Counted from the first letter of the stretch, positions 1 through 14,831 are shown. The stretch: 64,000 nucleotides of DNA from Eleusine coracana subsp. coracana (GCA_032690845.1 CM064422.1:4588001-4652000), one strand, 5' to 3'. Notes: generated from the letters alone by a model not told the origin. Made by a program: numbers and translations.

Positions 1-2560
1 AGCGAGTTGGATTGGAAATCCCGGGACAACAGTGTCGAGTAGTGATCATATCAGGGATTCAGCAATAGCCAACAACGCGGACCCGCTGGGCAGGAGGAAT
101 GACGAGTTCTGGGCTTGTTGTGTCCGTCCTCTGTCGTGTGACTGTGTTCGTGGCGAGAAGGGACTGGCGAAAGTTGGAGGAGAATGTGCTTGAACAAAAT
201 TAAGAAAATCTGCATCATTTGAAACAGACAATGTGCACATTCTTACGACAACTGAAACAACGGAGTTTCTTCCAGTGTTTACATATTCAAGTTGAAAAAA
301 ACTGCGCCCTAGTTGCAGGGTACATTGGTCAAAAGTACAAAGATTATCCCCACGACGGGCCTGCCTACGTTACATCAACGCCCACCACAGCTGGACGTGG
401 CCAATTAAGCCTGACCTACGAGGCTACGAACATTACTAGCTTTTTCTGTCAGGAACTTGTCGAAGCACCCTCCAATTTTTTTACCCGGCCTGGCCGGTCA
501 AGATTCTTTCAGAATTAGCTCTGCATGTGAGGTCATCCCAAGTTACATCATGCCACATGCAGTAGGCTCGTAGACCTGACTACCTTTCCAGAGCTCCATG
601 CAAAAGAACCCCTTGACTTTGAACAGAGCTCGTCATCTGTCTCTGAACAAGGCTGGTAGCTAGATCCATCCATAGTTCAGTTTAGGAGATGAAACCATTT
701 CCATTTCGGCAAACAGAGCTCAGACGCCTGCTATGGTTGAGCAGCTTGTGTCCAAAGTGATTCCAAGAGATCGGACTTGGTCAAAATATCGATCATTGTG
801 TCCTCAGGCACCGATAGCCACCGGGACGCCGGTGCATGCAGCAGTTAATTTCACTATTTCAGCGACGGCATTGTCGGCGCATCACGTCGATCGAATGGCC
901 ACGGAGCCGTGAGAGCCTTTAACATGCACCACGCACGGCACTTCGTCGCGATGTGATGGATTCGAAGTCGAGTGCTCGAACGCCTTGCATATTGGCGCCC
1001 CCACAGAGCTCGCCATTCCGTTCCGTTCCACTAGCTATATAGGCTATCGCTTCCATCTTTTCGGTTTAGAACTTTGTTGGAAAAATACATGAGCGACGCT
1101 GCGACGGTGACGCCGCTGTCGGTATGTGGCGAACGGCGGCTCGACCATCGACTCGGTGTAGCCCGGGCATATCTCATTTTCACGCTGCCGCGCTCAATAA
1201 ACAGTCTCGGCATTCAAATCCGCGGATTGTCAAGTCAATTCGTCGTGTGATGACTTGATCGCTGAGGTCTTGCAGTTGTTGCCAGGTCGTTGCCGTGACC
1301 ATGAATCATATGCTGCGCCTGCTGGAGACGATGTTGAGACCCTTGCGTCGTGTTTACTGTATCGCATTTTTCTTGAGTTCCTGGGAAAGTGATCGTTCTT
1401 GTCTAAACTCATAGGACGTGCTGACTTCGTTAGCTTGTATATATGATGATGAAATATCCAATGACGATGGTAAATGTAGTTAATTCGACAAATATAGCAA
1501 ATTTCAACTTCCCTAGCCGTGGGTCACAAGAAATATGATGCGTATAACCAAAAAAAAAAAGATTCGTTTCAATTTTCTAAATGTAATAAATATAAATGAC
1601 AGACACGTCCAAAGTTTTTTTTCTCTCTTCACTAGAAATGCTTTGAAGCATTTTTAATTAATTAATATATTTTGAAAAGAATCAATTGTGTTATTAAAGT
1701 TTTAAATATGTATTGGAGATATGTCTAAACAGTCATGTCTTGATGTAATACGCAGAAGCAAAAGAAAAAAAAATGGAAAACAATAAGAGATGGAAACATC
1801 ATGCCGTTTTTTAGACTGAAACATCATGCAGTTGTGTGATTATGGAGTATGTAGTAATTGGCTCTACCTGAAGTCGCAATCCTATTACACATGCTAGTAC
1901 AAATGCAATCATTCAAATGTCGATTGTGCAACAAAAATAATCATTGCGCAATAATTTTACCCAACGACCTTGGTTTCTACCCGCAACAAGGAATATAAAA
2001 ACTTCTCGAATCGACATTAGAAGAAAAAAAAAAGACAGGAGAGAGAAGTAGAATAGAATCACCGGATTTTATTCTCACCTCTTGAGCAAAAATCATGCAT
2101 GATTTTCCTCAGATGTGACGGGAACAGCGGCTGAATCGCACCTTAACAGAAACCAAATGAGCACAGATTATTCGGCCCCGGATGAAAGCCCCCACTGGAA
2201 CAGCAAGGAGTCCCAAAGATCGCAGGGGAGCATCTATTGAGCGGAAAGGGATGCATATATCCTCCAAACAAAAGAAGCAAATCTAACAAACCTTTCTAGT
2301 TCTCTGACAGAGACAGCAAAGGAGAAGGTACTGAACGACTGGTCCACTCTGGTCCAACAAGAACCGGTTGCAACTAAAACCGCAGCTCCAGTTTCCCTAC
2401 AAGCGGAAGGAAGACAAAGCTGTATTCTTCTTCACACCTAAACTGATGAGCTAATAGAGAAATTAAGCCTAGATGTACCACGCACATGTTTGAAACTGAT
2501 GAAAACGTTTAGTCGCGACTTGAGAGAAGCCACTCTTGGGTCCGTCGTCAGATGCGACAT
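1..2560. other. Intergenic region, no gene recognised
   Basis: Only short ORFs without recognisable domains occur here. About 1,430-2,060 is AT-rich with several homopolymer A tracts and looks like ordinary intergenic DNA. The part from about 2,060 to 2,617 lies just downstream of the minus-strand acetyltransferase gene and probably holds its 3' untranslated region; no poly(A) site was fixed. Confidence 0.5.
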
Positions 2561-2617
2561 CCAACGGCCCAGAGGAAAAACCCTAAGAACAACGACTGTA
2601 TTTTTTGAACCAAAAAA

Positions 2618-4434
2618 CTAAAACTCTCTGGGGTCGACGAAAATGGAGCGCCCAGCCGGCGCCTTGGTCCAGTCTCCGAGCGGGCCATCACCGTAGCCGT
2701 CCGCGAGGCGCTTGATGCACCAGAGGTCCTTCGCGCCGAGCCGGTCCCATCGCGGCACGCCGGCGCGTACGGGGTCGCATGACCCGACCTCCGTGGCGAC
2801 GACGCCGCACCCGCCGGTGCGCGCCATGTTGTGCGCGTGGCGGCACAGCGCGCGGGCCAGGCGCGGGGCCTCCGGCCCGGCCCCGCCGAGCCCGTACAGG
2901 AAGTAGAGCCCGAACGGGGCGAAGAGGTTGGGTATGGACGGGATGCGGAGCCACGGCGCGGCCCGGTCCACGAGGCGCGTGGCCCCCGCGGCGGCGCGCA
3001 TGAGGCGCGGCGCCCCGCGCACCTCGAGCCGGAACGCGTCCATGCAGTTCCACACGCTGAGGGCGGCCCACGAGCCCGGGGGCCCCGCCATGAACGCCTC
3101 CGCGCCGGCCCACGCCGTCCCGGCGGGCAGCGCCAGGAACGTGCCGAGCGAGAGCGCGTTGGAGAGCACGGCGTCGATGTCGGCGGGGAAGAACTCGGCG
3201 GAGGCGAAGTGCCAGCGGTAGAGCAGCTCCGCGTCGCGTGGGTCCAGGCGCACGATGGACGCGCTGCGGGAGGGGTGCAGGGCGTGGCGGAACACCGGGT
3301 GCACGAGCACGGAGGGCGTGCGGAACTTGGAGTAGCCGCAGCGGCCGGTGAAGAGGCGCACCGACGCCTCGTTGTCCTGCTCCGTTGCCATGTACGAGTA
3401 CTCGGCGCCCAGCTGCCGGAACCACTCCTCTAACCGGTCCACCAGCTTCTTGCCCACGCCCATCCGCCTGTGTACACATAGCAAAAACGAGCAGTTATTA
3501 GATTTAGTGCAATCTTCTTCTTCTTTTTTTTTCCTTCTTCTACTAGCTCGCGAGATGATTCTTGAAAGCAACATTTCACAGTACTACTAGTGCTCTAGTA
3601 GTACAGAGAAAGAAACAACTGGTGGCCGGGTATAACTAGCGTTCACGTACAGCACAGTGTATACGTTTCTGCTTGATGGAAAATTTGGCTGCATGTATGT
3701 AACAGGTACGTACCGGTGTCTGGGCGAGACGCGGAGGCCGAGCACGTAGCCGACCTTGGTGTAGATGGGTTCGTTGGCGTGCGTGGTGCCGGAGACGACG
3801 GACTTGACGCAGCCGCGGACGAGCCCGGCGATCTCCGTGCCGCCACCATTAGCGCCGCCGCCGGTTGCTGTCTCCGCGACCTTTCCGTTCAAACATGCGT
3901 TTCGGGCAGCAATATAATCCATTAATTAGCAGAGCGCACCCGGGACCCACGCCGGGGAGAGAAGAAGAAGACACGGAACGAAAACAAACGAAACGAAACC
4001 CGACGGGGCGGAAGGAAACGAGACACCAGGGGTGAACATGTACAAGAATGGGGGCCATCCGGCCATGGTGGTGGGCGCGGGGCGGAGGACAGGTGGTAGG
4101 CTGGCTAGCCCGATCGGGCGATCGAGCCCGGCCAGCAGCCGCGCAACGACGCACCTGGCTCTGCCGCTGCGCGCGGCCACCACGTAATTAAGTAGAGTAG
4201 TACTAGAGAGGAGATCGAGCGAGCGGGCATCATGTTGGTTCTTCGTGAGTACAGTAGTACACGTACCAGCATGAGGAAGGCCGGCGAGTTGCGAATGCGG
4301 CACAGCGGGTCGCCGAGGAGGTCCGTGAAGAGGCACATCTTGCCGCCGCCGCTGGACCCCACCTCGCACGCGCGCTCCACCTCCTCCACGCCGGCGCGGT
4401 CCTGGTCGGCGTCGTACTCCCGCACCACCACCAT
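2618..4434 (-). CDS. HOOKLESS1-like GNAT N-acetyltransferase
   Basis: Spliced CDS on the minus strand: exon 1 4267-4434, exon 2 3714-3880, exon 3 2618-3467 (168+167+850 nt, 394 residues). All junctions are GT-AG and phases agree. The product starts MVVVREYD and has the HLS1 family landmarks: CLFTDLLGDPLCRIRNSPAFLML, then YTKVGYVLGLRVSPRHRRMGVGKKL spanning the exon 2/3 junction, which is the acetyl-CoA-binding GNAT core. Next come EWFRQLGAEYSY and the NEASVRLFTGRCGY stretch. Arabidopsis HLS1 is of similar length (about 400 residues) and acts in ethylene- and auxin-dependent apical hook formation and histone acetylation; whether this copy shares that role is inference. The start is the conserved MVVVREY methionine. 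Exon 3 is extremely GC-rich, so long spurious ORFs overlap it in other frames. The C-terminal half matches the plant-specific HLS1 extension rather than a short GNAT. Confidence 0.9.
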
Positions 4435-5203
4435 CTTCTTCCTCGTTTACTTGGCGTTGCTTGCCGCCACGCGAGAGCAGAGCAAGAGAAACTCTTACTA
4501 ACAACTGGCAAGACGTTCTCGCTGAGAGAGGTATGCTGCTGCTGCTGTGTGCGTTTGGTGCTTGATATAGTTGCAAGCAGAGAGGCAGGCCACAAGGGAG
4601 AGGTTGCAAGTATGGATCACGTGAGGTGAGGGCGCGCGGGAAGGGGAGGGCGTTCTTTTGCGTGCTTGCCCTCCTCCACAATTACTAGCACTCCTCGGAG
4701 GCGTATGTAGCAGCGCACAGCTACCCGCCGCCCGATTCGCAGCGCCGGCGCACGATATCCCCGGTGCAATAACTGCCGCGGCGGCGTCCGTATAGCTCTC
4801 GCTAGGCAGGGCGCGATTGCAGGGCCGGTTATCAGGAGGAGCGAGAGCTCGGTTCAGCTTAGCTGTGGCAGCTGCTACTCTACTCGCGAGCAGCAACTGC
4901 TTTCTTTTTTGGATCAAAGCGACGGGCGGGGTGGGTTTCGAAGGAAGAGAAGAGAAGAGAAGAGGAGGAGGCGGTAAAGGCGTTGCAGGTTTGGAGCGTT
5001 CCTTGGCGCCGCAGGCTTTGCAGGGGAGAGAAAGAAGACCGGTAGTAGTAGTATAGGATCGGAGAACTCTCTCTCTCTCGCCTCTCGCTGTGGGCGGATG
5101 GATGTTAGTGACTGGTGAGTGGTGACAGTAGTGGCGCAGCGATCCACTGCACAGGGGAAGGCGGCTGGCCACTGCTGATTGCGTGGGCGGGGCTTGCGGC
5201 TGC

Positions 5204-5211
5204 TATTTATA
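5204..5211 (-). promoter_or_regulatory. Candidate TATA box of the HLS1-like gene
   Basis: On the minus strand this reads TATAAATA, inside a GC-rich context. It is about 770 bp upstream of the start codon at 4434, so transcription would begin near 5,170 with a long leader. A CT/GA-rich tract at 5,068-5,085 would lie in the leader. Assigned by motif and position only. Confidence 0.45.
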
Positions 5212-8200
5212 CACGGGTTTACTACCCCCTTGCCTGGACCTCGGAGCGGGGCCCACCGGGAAGGGGGAAAGGCACGGCGGGCCTACATGCTTGTCTTCTT
5301 GGTTTCTCGCTGTCCCTTTGTTTTACGGGGTTATGATCTCCACTCCCGTCAGTAAAATCTCTGATGCCATCAGCAAAATCATTGTCCTTTATGGATTTCT
5401 TTATTGATTGAGAGCTCCCGAGTGCGGTGACGATCTTGCTTCTCGGCTGCTGCCGTAGAAAAAACCCTAGACGGCTGTGGCCATAGCATAGTAGAGTCTC
5501 TTTTTAATTTGCATGCACATCTTGTAGTGCAGGTTCTCTTTTGAATATATTTTTTTTAATTAGCAAATGGGGTTTAATTAAACTCAGTATAGCATTTTAA
5601 TCCATAAAATACATAGATGCCACAAGATGGGATAGCTAGCACGAGAACTAGTACACAAATGCTTCTCTACAACTACAAGAGCATTTTGATGATGTGAGGT
5701 TCCCTCTTTATAAACGAGGATTAGTAGATTTTTGTGTTGTATATGAAACAAACAGTTGAATTAAAAATTTTATACTTCTCGTATTTATTATGTACTCCTT
5801 AAGTCTCAAATTAGTGATTGAAGTAGTGTGCTGGTGATCATATCAATTTGTAAAAAAAAAACAATACTTATTTTGACCAAGATTGCGTAAAGTATAAAAA
5901 TCCACACAAACATTTGGTTGCTTGTATTTAGCTTGAAGTTAACTTGAGACACAATGATCACAATACAGCTAGCTCTTGAGATTTTCACTGGAAAAGCGAT
6001 AAAACGGAGAGTAGCTTCTTATGAATTGGGACCATTTTCTTTCTTTTTTTAAACGGAAAACATCCGGTATAGAAAGTTTCTGATTTTTATAGCATGCCAG
6101 TTCATTCCTCTGAAAGGATCTCTTTCTCCCTTTTTTTTGTGGGGAGTTTTGTTTGTTCAATCATAGTTTAATTGCGTGTATGCTGCTGACAGTTTAGATT
6201 TTGATGTCCCATACGTCACGATTTCGAGAGAGAAAAGGAGCTAGAGCACTAATTTCTACGACGAAGCTGAACGCGAAGCATTTCAGTTTAGATTACGCAA
6301 ACATTTTGGAGTTGCGTGCAAATATTTTGATGATTATGGTGACATAGTGTATATATGGTTCCATTGAATGTGCTTTTGAGTCTTTCATCCAAAAAAATCA
6401 TCTTGTCTTGATGTGCACGCCATCACTGTCAGTAGATGCTGAGTTCGTTAAACAGGAAAAAGAAATCAGAGTGGCTACTTGGACAATCAAACAAGAAGTT
6501 CTACAAAAGGAATGTTAGCTACCTGACAAATAACATGGTATGTCATTTTCATCAAGGTATGCAGATAGAACACCTTGCATGTTGTTGTTCATCAGCTCTT
6601 AGTTATCTACAGCTAGATCTCGACCTTACAATGCCGACCAAAACACAGGACAAACTAACTACACATAAGTGCAATCTAAGCCACTTTCAGATCGAAACTG
6701 TGCTCTCAGCAGATATACGATGATGTTAACGTTGAGTACGTCACAAAAATGAAAGTAAAATTCGTTGGAGTAGACAAGTAGTGCACCAATTAAAGGCCCC
6801 TAGCTAATAACAGAAGCCAGACAAAACGTACGTCTGCACAGACACTGCAGCTCAGAGCTTATATGAAACGCAAGAATAATTTTACATCAAACTGTAAACG
6901 GTCCGACACTTGCACGAATAAAAAAAAATCTGTATCGTTCTAAACTGGGCATTGGCATTGGCCGAATCTGTGGACCGCCTGTTTAAACCAGGTGCGCGCT
7001 TGTGTAGAAGCTGTGAACAGAAAAGAAGAAACGGCGCGTCCATCTGTGCAATGAGAGAAACAGCGAGAGGCCAGTTAGAACTTAGAACATGGGATCAAGC
7101 CGCATACACGCAGCTGGTTCAGTAGCTAGGGCAGAGGAGTAGAAACCAGGGAGGGGGAGCCGTACAATACCTACTGCGCGCAGTAAACGGAATCCATGAT
7201 GGCGCCGTCATTCTCCTGCCGTCATAGTTACCAGTCTTAGCACTAACCAGTCAGTCAGTCACTTGATTCAAACTTAAAAAAGATACCGCGCACATTAGTT
7301 CTCCATTTCTTCCACTCTTCCCCATTGGGCTCCAAAAATTTGAAAATCATTTTGCCCTACCAGATCGTCACCACCAGGAACGAAATATTTCGTAAATCAC
7401 TAGATATGGCAAATTGCGGCATTCAAAACTGTCATTAGCAGCCACCTGCCACCAAATTAAAGGAGGTGATGAACTCGAGCTGTTAGCATTACATCATTGG
7501 AAGTTGAGAATGTAGCATGGTTCGTCTGTGTATGCGCCCAGTCGACTTCGAAATGCTCCTTTCCTGAGAGCTACATGAGAGCGATCGATACTGGATAGAG
7601 GTATAATCTCATAAATTTCTCTTTTGTCCGTACTCACGTGATGTAACCTCCGCATGAGATTGACATGGGACGATGCTGCGTGGCTCCATGGATTGCTACA
7701 AGCTTGCCACTCCAGCTTGTGGTGCGCTGCTTCCACGAAGATGTTATCCTGAACTCATGGTAAATATCTTCTCTAAGCGTCCTATCACCTGCAGATATGC
7801 AGTAGATCTCTTGTTGTTGTTGGTATGAACTTCCCCCAATAATGAGATGCTCTCGCTCTCTAATGTTTATACAGGAGCTTTGGCTGACGCAAGACAATCA
7901 TTGCAATCTCTGTCGCTCACTCCTACACGTAAGCATTTTGGATCTCTCAAAAACAAAAAAGAAAGGTCGTTTGTTCCGAGTTTGTGAGGAGGAAGAGAGA
8001 AGGGTCACTGCTGGTAATAACGTTGTCCTGTGTATATCTCAACATTTTTATGAACCTTGCTAGGAACCTTTCTTATAAATATCTAATACTCCACATTGCG
8101 ACATCAAGGTCACTAGGAAAATTCGTCCAAACCTTGGATTTATCACTTTAATACCCTTTTTAAAATGCTATGTAAATCTTATTATTAAATTTGGTATCAT

Positions 8201-11200
8201 TAGCTTTCTAGATTAATATAAATTTTGTTCCGATACTATTAGAGATGTATATGAACAAATTTTCTTTGACCATTACACAAGAGTGTGCTAAATTAAAGCA
8301 CATTGCTGACTCTATGACACAAAACCTATAACTACAAACACACATGCTAAACCTGGAATCGAACCCCACCCTAGAGTCCAGTGACATGTTTCAAGACACG
8401 AAAACTAGCCATCTTAATTTTACTATATGTTAGGCTGAGAATATATAGGCTTATAGTGGGCGAATATGTTTTTCCTCTTTAATAAAACACAAGAAGTATA
8501 TTTACCAGTTCAACTCCTTTGTCTAATCATTGGCTTTTCTCTTGCCAAGAAGTGTTCATACCTTTTTTTATGGATCATATACATGCAGTAAAAAGTTACG
8601 TACAAATTAAATAGACCCAAGTGGTCGGACTCTTCCTCAAACCCTGACTAAATATACTAGACCTTCCTCAAGCGGGAGCTATATAAGCTGCCCTTCATAA
8701 AAGATTTATTTAAGGAAAATATGACAGTCTTAGAGGAAATCTTCTAGATGTTTGGTGTTCTCAAAGACTTAATTGACTCAACTGTCTGAGTTTTGTCACA
8801 CCATTTTCGTTCAAAGACAGTATCTTCAAAGATTAGGGCATCAACTGATGTCATGCAAAATCTCAGTTTTCTTGATATACTCCTAGACGTCTGCTCATCT
8901 CTCTAACCAAGTCAGAACATCTACTTCTAGTGAATCTGTCAAATACTCGATCTGCACTTACTAATACACACCATATTTTGGCAATCAAAACTGTATGTGC
9001 TCATCACAGTGGCCGTCTCTGTCAACTCTCAATAGCTTAGCTTGCTACAGCGCGGCCAAAGGACAAGCTCAAGACAAGCACCTCGATGCATCCCGCATTG
9101 CTAGATCCTGCTCTTTTGTTTTATCAGAGCCTCCAGAAAACCGTTAGTGAGTTACCGGACACGAGGGGATCGGAACGGCCACTGCTGTCGTGCCGGAAAT
9201 GTAGGCCCGTAGCTCTCGCGCTTCAAAACATCACATGGACCATATGACCCCGAGAATGCAAATATCAAACCACAAGTTTCGGGTGACAGTAGGCAGGCAG
9301 GGAAGCAGGTTCGCGCTAATCTAGGATTAGTGTCTTGCTAATCTTGTGGAACATGGGATTAGCCCGGACCAAATCCACATTAAATGACGCCTGACTGCCA
9401 ATGGATGGTCGAAAGATGTGATGGGGAAGTTAAGCTTTGACTCCACAGTGGCATGGAGAAGTGAGCAAAAGGTAACCTTTTAAGTGGCTCGAGGCATATG
9501 CATGGATTAGGTTATTAGGTTAAACTTGATGGTTTAATTTTCTGAAGAGGTAGTAATATCAAGATCTAAAACAATGCTAACTTTGACGGGCCGGGGTCCC
9601 ATATCGGAGAGTCGATATAGTGTCGAAACAAATCAAATGGTCAGTGTCCAGCAGGACCACCATCACCAACGCTTCCCTTGTCCCAGATCATCATGCCTGG
9701 AGACCATAAAAAAATTGACGCGATCGAGAGCGAGCTGAAAACTTTGCTTAATAATCGCATCGTCGAGCGATCTGCCGGCTCGTAGCTAGTCCCTTTACAC
9801 ATTAAAACTTGGACGAGCATGCAGAGTTAATGACGCCCACATCTCCTGGGCTTGGTCGGTCGGAACCGGTACACGGCAGTCAGTTCTTCGTTACACGTTC
9901 CTGTAGCAAAGCTAGCGGTAGACACGCCAGAGCATACAGTACTACTTGCTTAAGCGGATCATTGTACTGTTCTCCTTTGATTGCTGAACCCTAGGCTAGG
10001 CGCTGCACTACTCGTGCCATTGTATAAGCCCCTGGTAAGTGGATACGATCCGATTTGTCTCTCGGCCCCTCGGACAGGACGGTCACGGCGTGCCGGTTGA
10101 TCCTTGGACAGTTGTATCACGGACGGCGCACTTTGGCAGGTGGCCGGTGAATTGTGCAGGAGGGACGGGGACACGCACGCATCGCAAGCATTCTTGTCGT
10201 TGTGGTGGGTATGCGTGCCATCCAGTCTCGAGCTCGATCTCGATCATGCTTATATTGCAATTGGCTCTCAGTATAAATCAGTCTGGGCTTCTCGCGAAAC
10301 AATATACTACGTGCCGGCACCGAATTTTATCACGTCACGACAGCATGGGAACTGAAAAGATACTAATCGATTCGATTTGAACAAACAAATCGGTAGCTAT
10401 ATAGAGGTAGGATGGACAGTGGCAATAATAATCTGTGCCTAAAATGTTGCACAAACCTAACCTCACCAACAACGCTCTCGTTACCATGGACACATCCTGC
10501 ACCACAAGGAACCGGCAAGGAAATTAAACTGGACAGCGAGGAAGCGTACGAGAAAACGAGCGCGCGAGTTTCGGAGGGAGGCCGGCTCTGACGCTGAGAT
10601 TTCCTTGTTGCCACGGAAGATTATCGCGCGCGGTAACCTATAGATTAGTTTGCCATGCATGCTAGCAGCAGGGAGAGGACGATGTGGAAGCTCTGGCTAG
10701 ATCTACGCACGTCGTACTGTCATAATGCATGGTCGTGACTCGAGAGAGAGATGCGAGGACGGATTTAGCTAGCTTCCTCGCTCCCGGGTCCCGGCGACAA
10801 GGCGATGTGAGGTGTGTGCCGCCGCGTTTGGTCTCGCGTCGGGCGCCAGGGGTACGGAGTACGATCGACCCGGCCAATCGACCGGGCTTGGAACCAAGCG
10901 AACGGCCCTTCATTTTGACACGGGCGCGGCGGCGTGGCCTCCATACCGGCCGGCCGGCTCTCTAGCGCACGGCGTCCTGCCTGCCCACCCGGCAATATAT
11001 GCGGCTCTGCTTCTGCATATGGACGGACACGGACCACGACACGCCGCCGCCTCCTGCCCAATTCGCTCGTGCAGCGTGGTGAACTGCTACTGGCTATGGG
11101 CGAATCGGGTAACAGCACACGGGTGGTAGGGGTTTCGCAGCCGGCGCGACAAGTACGTGCACTGGCGCACAGCATTGGTACGTAGGAGTACAGTACAAAA

Positions 11201-11705
11201 GTACTAGTGCTTGATGGCCGCCAAGTAGTGGTGGAACGTACGGGCAGCCGTGTTTGGCGCGTTCTTCATAATCACTCCCGGGATTTGCTGGACCGACGCT
11301 CTCGCTTTCGCGCTGATGAACGACGTACATGCGACTCTGTCGGGGGCTAGCAGCTGGTAAGACGAGCTTTTCCGGCGATCAGTGAGACCCGCGGCGTTTT
11401 GTTCGTGCAACGATAGCGAACCCGACACGGCGATATGCCGTACCATTTCTCGGTTCGTCCTTTCAGCGGAGAGCGAGAGTGATGGCGGATCAACGTGCAT
11501 GAAAATTGAGCTCTTCGGCCGGCCGGGACCTGCCGGGGGGTCATGCCGAGCTAGCGCGTGTAGTATGGGCCGGGACGGTAAAAGCAGGCAAGTGGGCAGC
11601 TACGGCAGCCATTTCACCGTTGTTAAAATAGAGAGCTTCGAATCAACTTACGCAATTGGTGTGTGTACCGTAGTGACCGAGTAAGAAATGTCATCAAACT
11701 TTTTT

Positions 11706-11730
11706 GACAGAGAGAGAGAGAGAGAGAGAG
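11706..11730. repeat. (AG)n microsatellite
   Basis: An uninterrupted run of AG dinucleotides, followed within about 15 bp by GCATGCATGCATGC. Simple sequence repeat in intergenic DNA. Confidence 0.9.
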
Positions 11731-14700
11731 CATCGTCTGCATGCATGCATGCTGCCTTTCTCATCTATGTCTGCCTGCTCCTTTGACCGATGAGCTCCAA
11801 GCACATGAGACAAAAGGGTTTGTGTCCGTGTGTCATGCAGAAATGACACGAGTACGAAGGGATAAGGGTCTGTCCTTTCTGTGTCGTCGCAGTCGGATAG
11901 AGCTATAATGCCTATAAAATGTTGTGTGTTTTCGATCGTGAATATGCATAAATGCATGTAACCACACTGATTTTCGTTGAGCAATAACACCCATGATTTT
12001 TGGTAGAGAAACATGGATCTTAAAGTACTAGTATCGTACACGGATAATGTTGAGGAAGCATAATAGTTATTTTTTAATTGTGTTATTAATAGTTATTTGG
12101 CAGCCAACTTATTGGAACTCTGTAATTTGATAATCCATGTTCTGAGCCCTTAGCTTTTGTAAGAAAGAAAATGCTTTTGTGCTGCCACATCATATACCGA
12201 CTCTGAACACCGACCTATAACATATCCTAGCTCCGCCACCGTGCTTATGAGAACACCGACCCGGCCAACAGGAATCATTTCACTTTCGAATGTTGTTCTA
12301 GCAAATGGAGAAAGCTATTTCTTTCTTGTTTTTTTAGCATACTACTCTTATACATGGAAATGGAATTATATATACAGAAAACAACAAAAAAGAATCCACA
12401 TGTCTTACTTTTTGCATGGAGTTGACAGAAGTAGTGTAGCCTCTTAGACTTGCCCTAGTGTGCTACGCATCGCAAGTCTTGTACATCTCCATAGGGCCTA
12501 GGTTAATTTTGTACTTATACGTTGCAAAGGACACATCTCATTCACACACAGCAGTGTTGCAGTCCTACATCGTACCGCCTACATATCATGCCTATCCAAT
12601 GGACCGTCCTATGTTGAACGTTACTGCCCGCAACAAGACAGTGTGGGGTTGCTTGGATTTGTGGCAGGGCTTCCAGCATGGTCCAGAATCTTACAGGGTA
12701 GTATAGACGCTATACAGCATGAGACCTAGCTGTGCTACCTTTTTTTTATTTTGCGACCACCACCGCCTATAGCTGTGCTACTAACTCAAGTCCTCAACAC
12801 GAGTACCCACAGCATGCACTACCTGGCTTCTCTTTTCCATCGCACCTCCTTCACTTGCTCAGTTCCAAGTACAGGTTCATCGCACAGAAAAAGGGCAAAG
12901 ATTTCGCAGGCATGCATCGCACTGGCACGCAGCACAGTGTGAAACGTGAACCGAACCCTATGTCCTAGCTACACGGCCGGTGTTGTGAACGTGAACCCAG
13001 CTCGCGTCGGGTTTGGCAGCATGCAAGTACACCGTGCAGGCAGACAGTGGCATAGCCCCACAGACGCCAATCGTCGTCCATGCGACCGGCCCGCGGGAGT
13101 GTACGGCTACGACGGCATGTGAGCAGCGCCGTGCAGTGCATCCCGTTCAAACCTTGCCGGCCTCCTTCTTGAAATCGATCGATTTCGATTGATATCATCG
13201 CTATGTGGGAATTTTTTCGTGTAGGTTGGCGCCTGCTGGCACCGCGCGGGAGGGGCACCGGCTGACCGGGCCGCCGCGTTTGGTAGGCGCGCGCCGGGGT
13301 CTGCACGTAAAAAGTACGGCGACTTTCTTGCTGCTCTCGAAGGAGGAGCCGAGACATTGTTGGAAGAGCGAGTGTTGCGGCTGTGTTTTGAGGTGCGCTT
13401 TCGTTGAAGGCCAGGATGCTGCATTCATCGTCGGGATTTTGGAAGGGGAGGTTAACGCGCGACGGATCCTCCATCGTTCTGACCGGCTGGCCGTTGCCAC
13501 TCCGTGTCCCGATGGCTTCTTCCTCCGTCCCGGTCGCTGTCGCTCCATGTCCTATGCTTCCCCATCGCCTGCTCTGCACACCACCGGTGCTGCCTTGTTG
13601 CACCGCCAGTCCGGCCACTAGCCCCTCCCAGATCCTCCTATGGCCGTCGGGACGAAGTCCATCACTGACAACCCGGACCACACTAAACCGCCCGGTACAG
13701 CCAAGCGCTCCACCGTCATCCTTCCTGCCTGCTCAGTCGACCCGCCCGTAGTAAACCGCCAACTGTTGATGAGACGATGTCCTTGCCACCGTGTCGCACC
13801 ACCCACGCACTTCTCATGCTCCACCGCCATCATGATCCCGTCGAGCTCCTCTACTCCGAGCCTACTAGGCCGGGCCTCATACATGGGCCGAGCCATGATA
13901 GAGTTTCTGAATTTGGAATACACGCGTACGCAATATGAAAGCTGCCATACGGCCCGGGCCTGGCCCATCTTCCATTCAGTTGCTGAAAATACCATGTTGT
14001 TTCTACAATTGCATCTTGTCGGCATGACAAAGCAAGTTCGATGCATGATTAGTCGTGGGGGTGCTCATGGTGGTGGTGTTGGCCACCATATATATTGACT
14101 AATGTTAGACTTTGTGGTTGACATGAACAATCCCATGGTACGCGGGTTATGAAAGGGCGAAAGCTTAACCAGTCCTCTACGGTCACGATCTTGTGCGGCT
14201 AATCATAAATTCTTCATCGACGGTGGTTTTAGTGATCTTTGCTTCAATCGTAAAACATTGCTCATCAATTCATCATTACAATGGCATACGCCGCAATGTT
14301 GTCTAATTGATGTGATGGAACAAATGGCATATAAAAAAGTGGATCTTACTTAAGAAAACAACATTGGAATACTATAAAAATTGTGGGGTTTTTTCAATTT
14401 TGTTTGTTTTGTTTTATCAATGTGACATTTGTGCACTTTAAATGAAGGTTGACTTTTATCGGAAATTTTATTTAGTTGTAATTATCTTGAAAGTACATAT
14501 CAAAGATGAGATTAATACAATCTTTTCATTACAAAATTCTAAAAAAAAATTACCATGAGCTAAAGATTTGCTTGACTTCACTGATGAAAAGCTCAGTAAC
14601 TCGCGAAGCATATACTCGTGAGATGCTAAAACCATCACAAGGGTAAATACTATATGTAAAAAGACGAAGTCATTACGTACATCGGTCTTAAAACTTATTG

Positions 14701-14831
14701 AAATCAAGCAATTTCGACTCAATTAGCTCGCGAGGAAAGTTGAGTTACAACGCAATTGTTATAGGACCCGCAAATAAGGCCTATGGACAAAGGAGGCCCA
14801 TACCAACATAACACAATAGCGAGCGAGCAGG

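Noticed and set aside
680..760. CTATGGTTGAGCAG phrase like the L1 fragment at 63,971
   Set aside because: Similarity covers only about 25 bases and the surrounding translation does not continue the L1 protein.
2688..3479. Long ORFs on both strands overlapping the HLS1-like exon 3
   Set aside because: They are frame shadows in very GC-rich coding DNA; only the frame with the GNAT/HLS1 motifs is conserved.
8340..8400. Minus-strand GGTTCGATTCC, a perfect tRNA/SINE B-box
   Set aside because: No A-box at the right distance, no cloverleaf and no poly(A)/T tail was seen; one 11-base match is not enough to call a tRNA or SINE.
12965..14098. ORFs of up to 238 residues on both strands
   Set aside because: No recognisable domain, low-complexity Arg/Ser/Pro composition and equally long opposite-strand ORFs; typical of GC-rich non-coding DNA.
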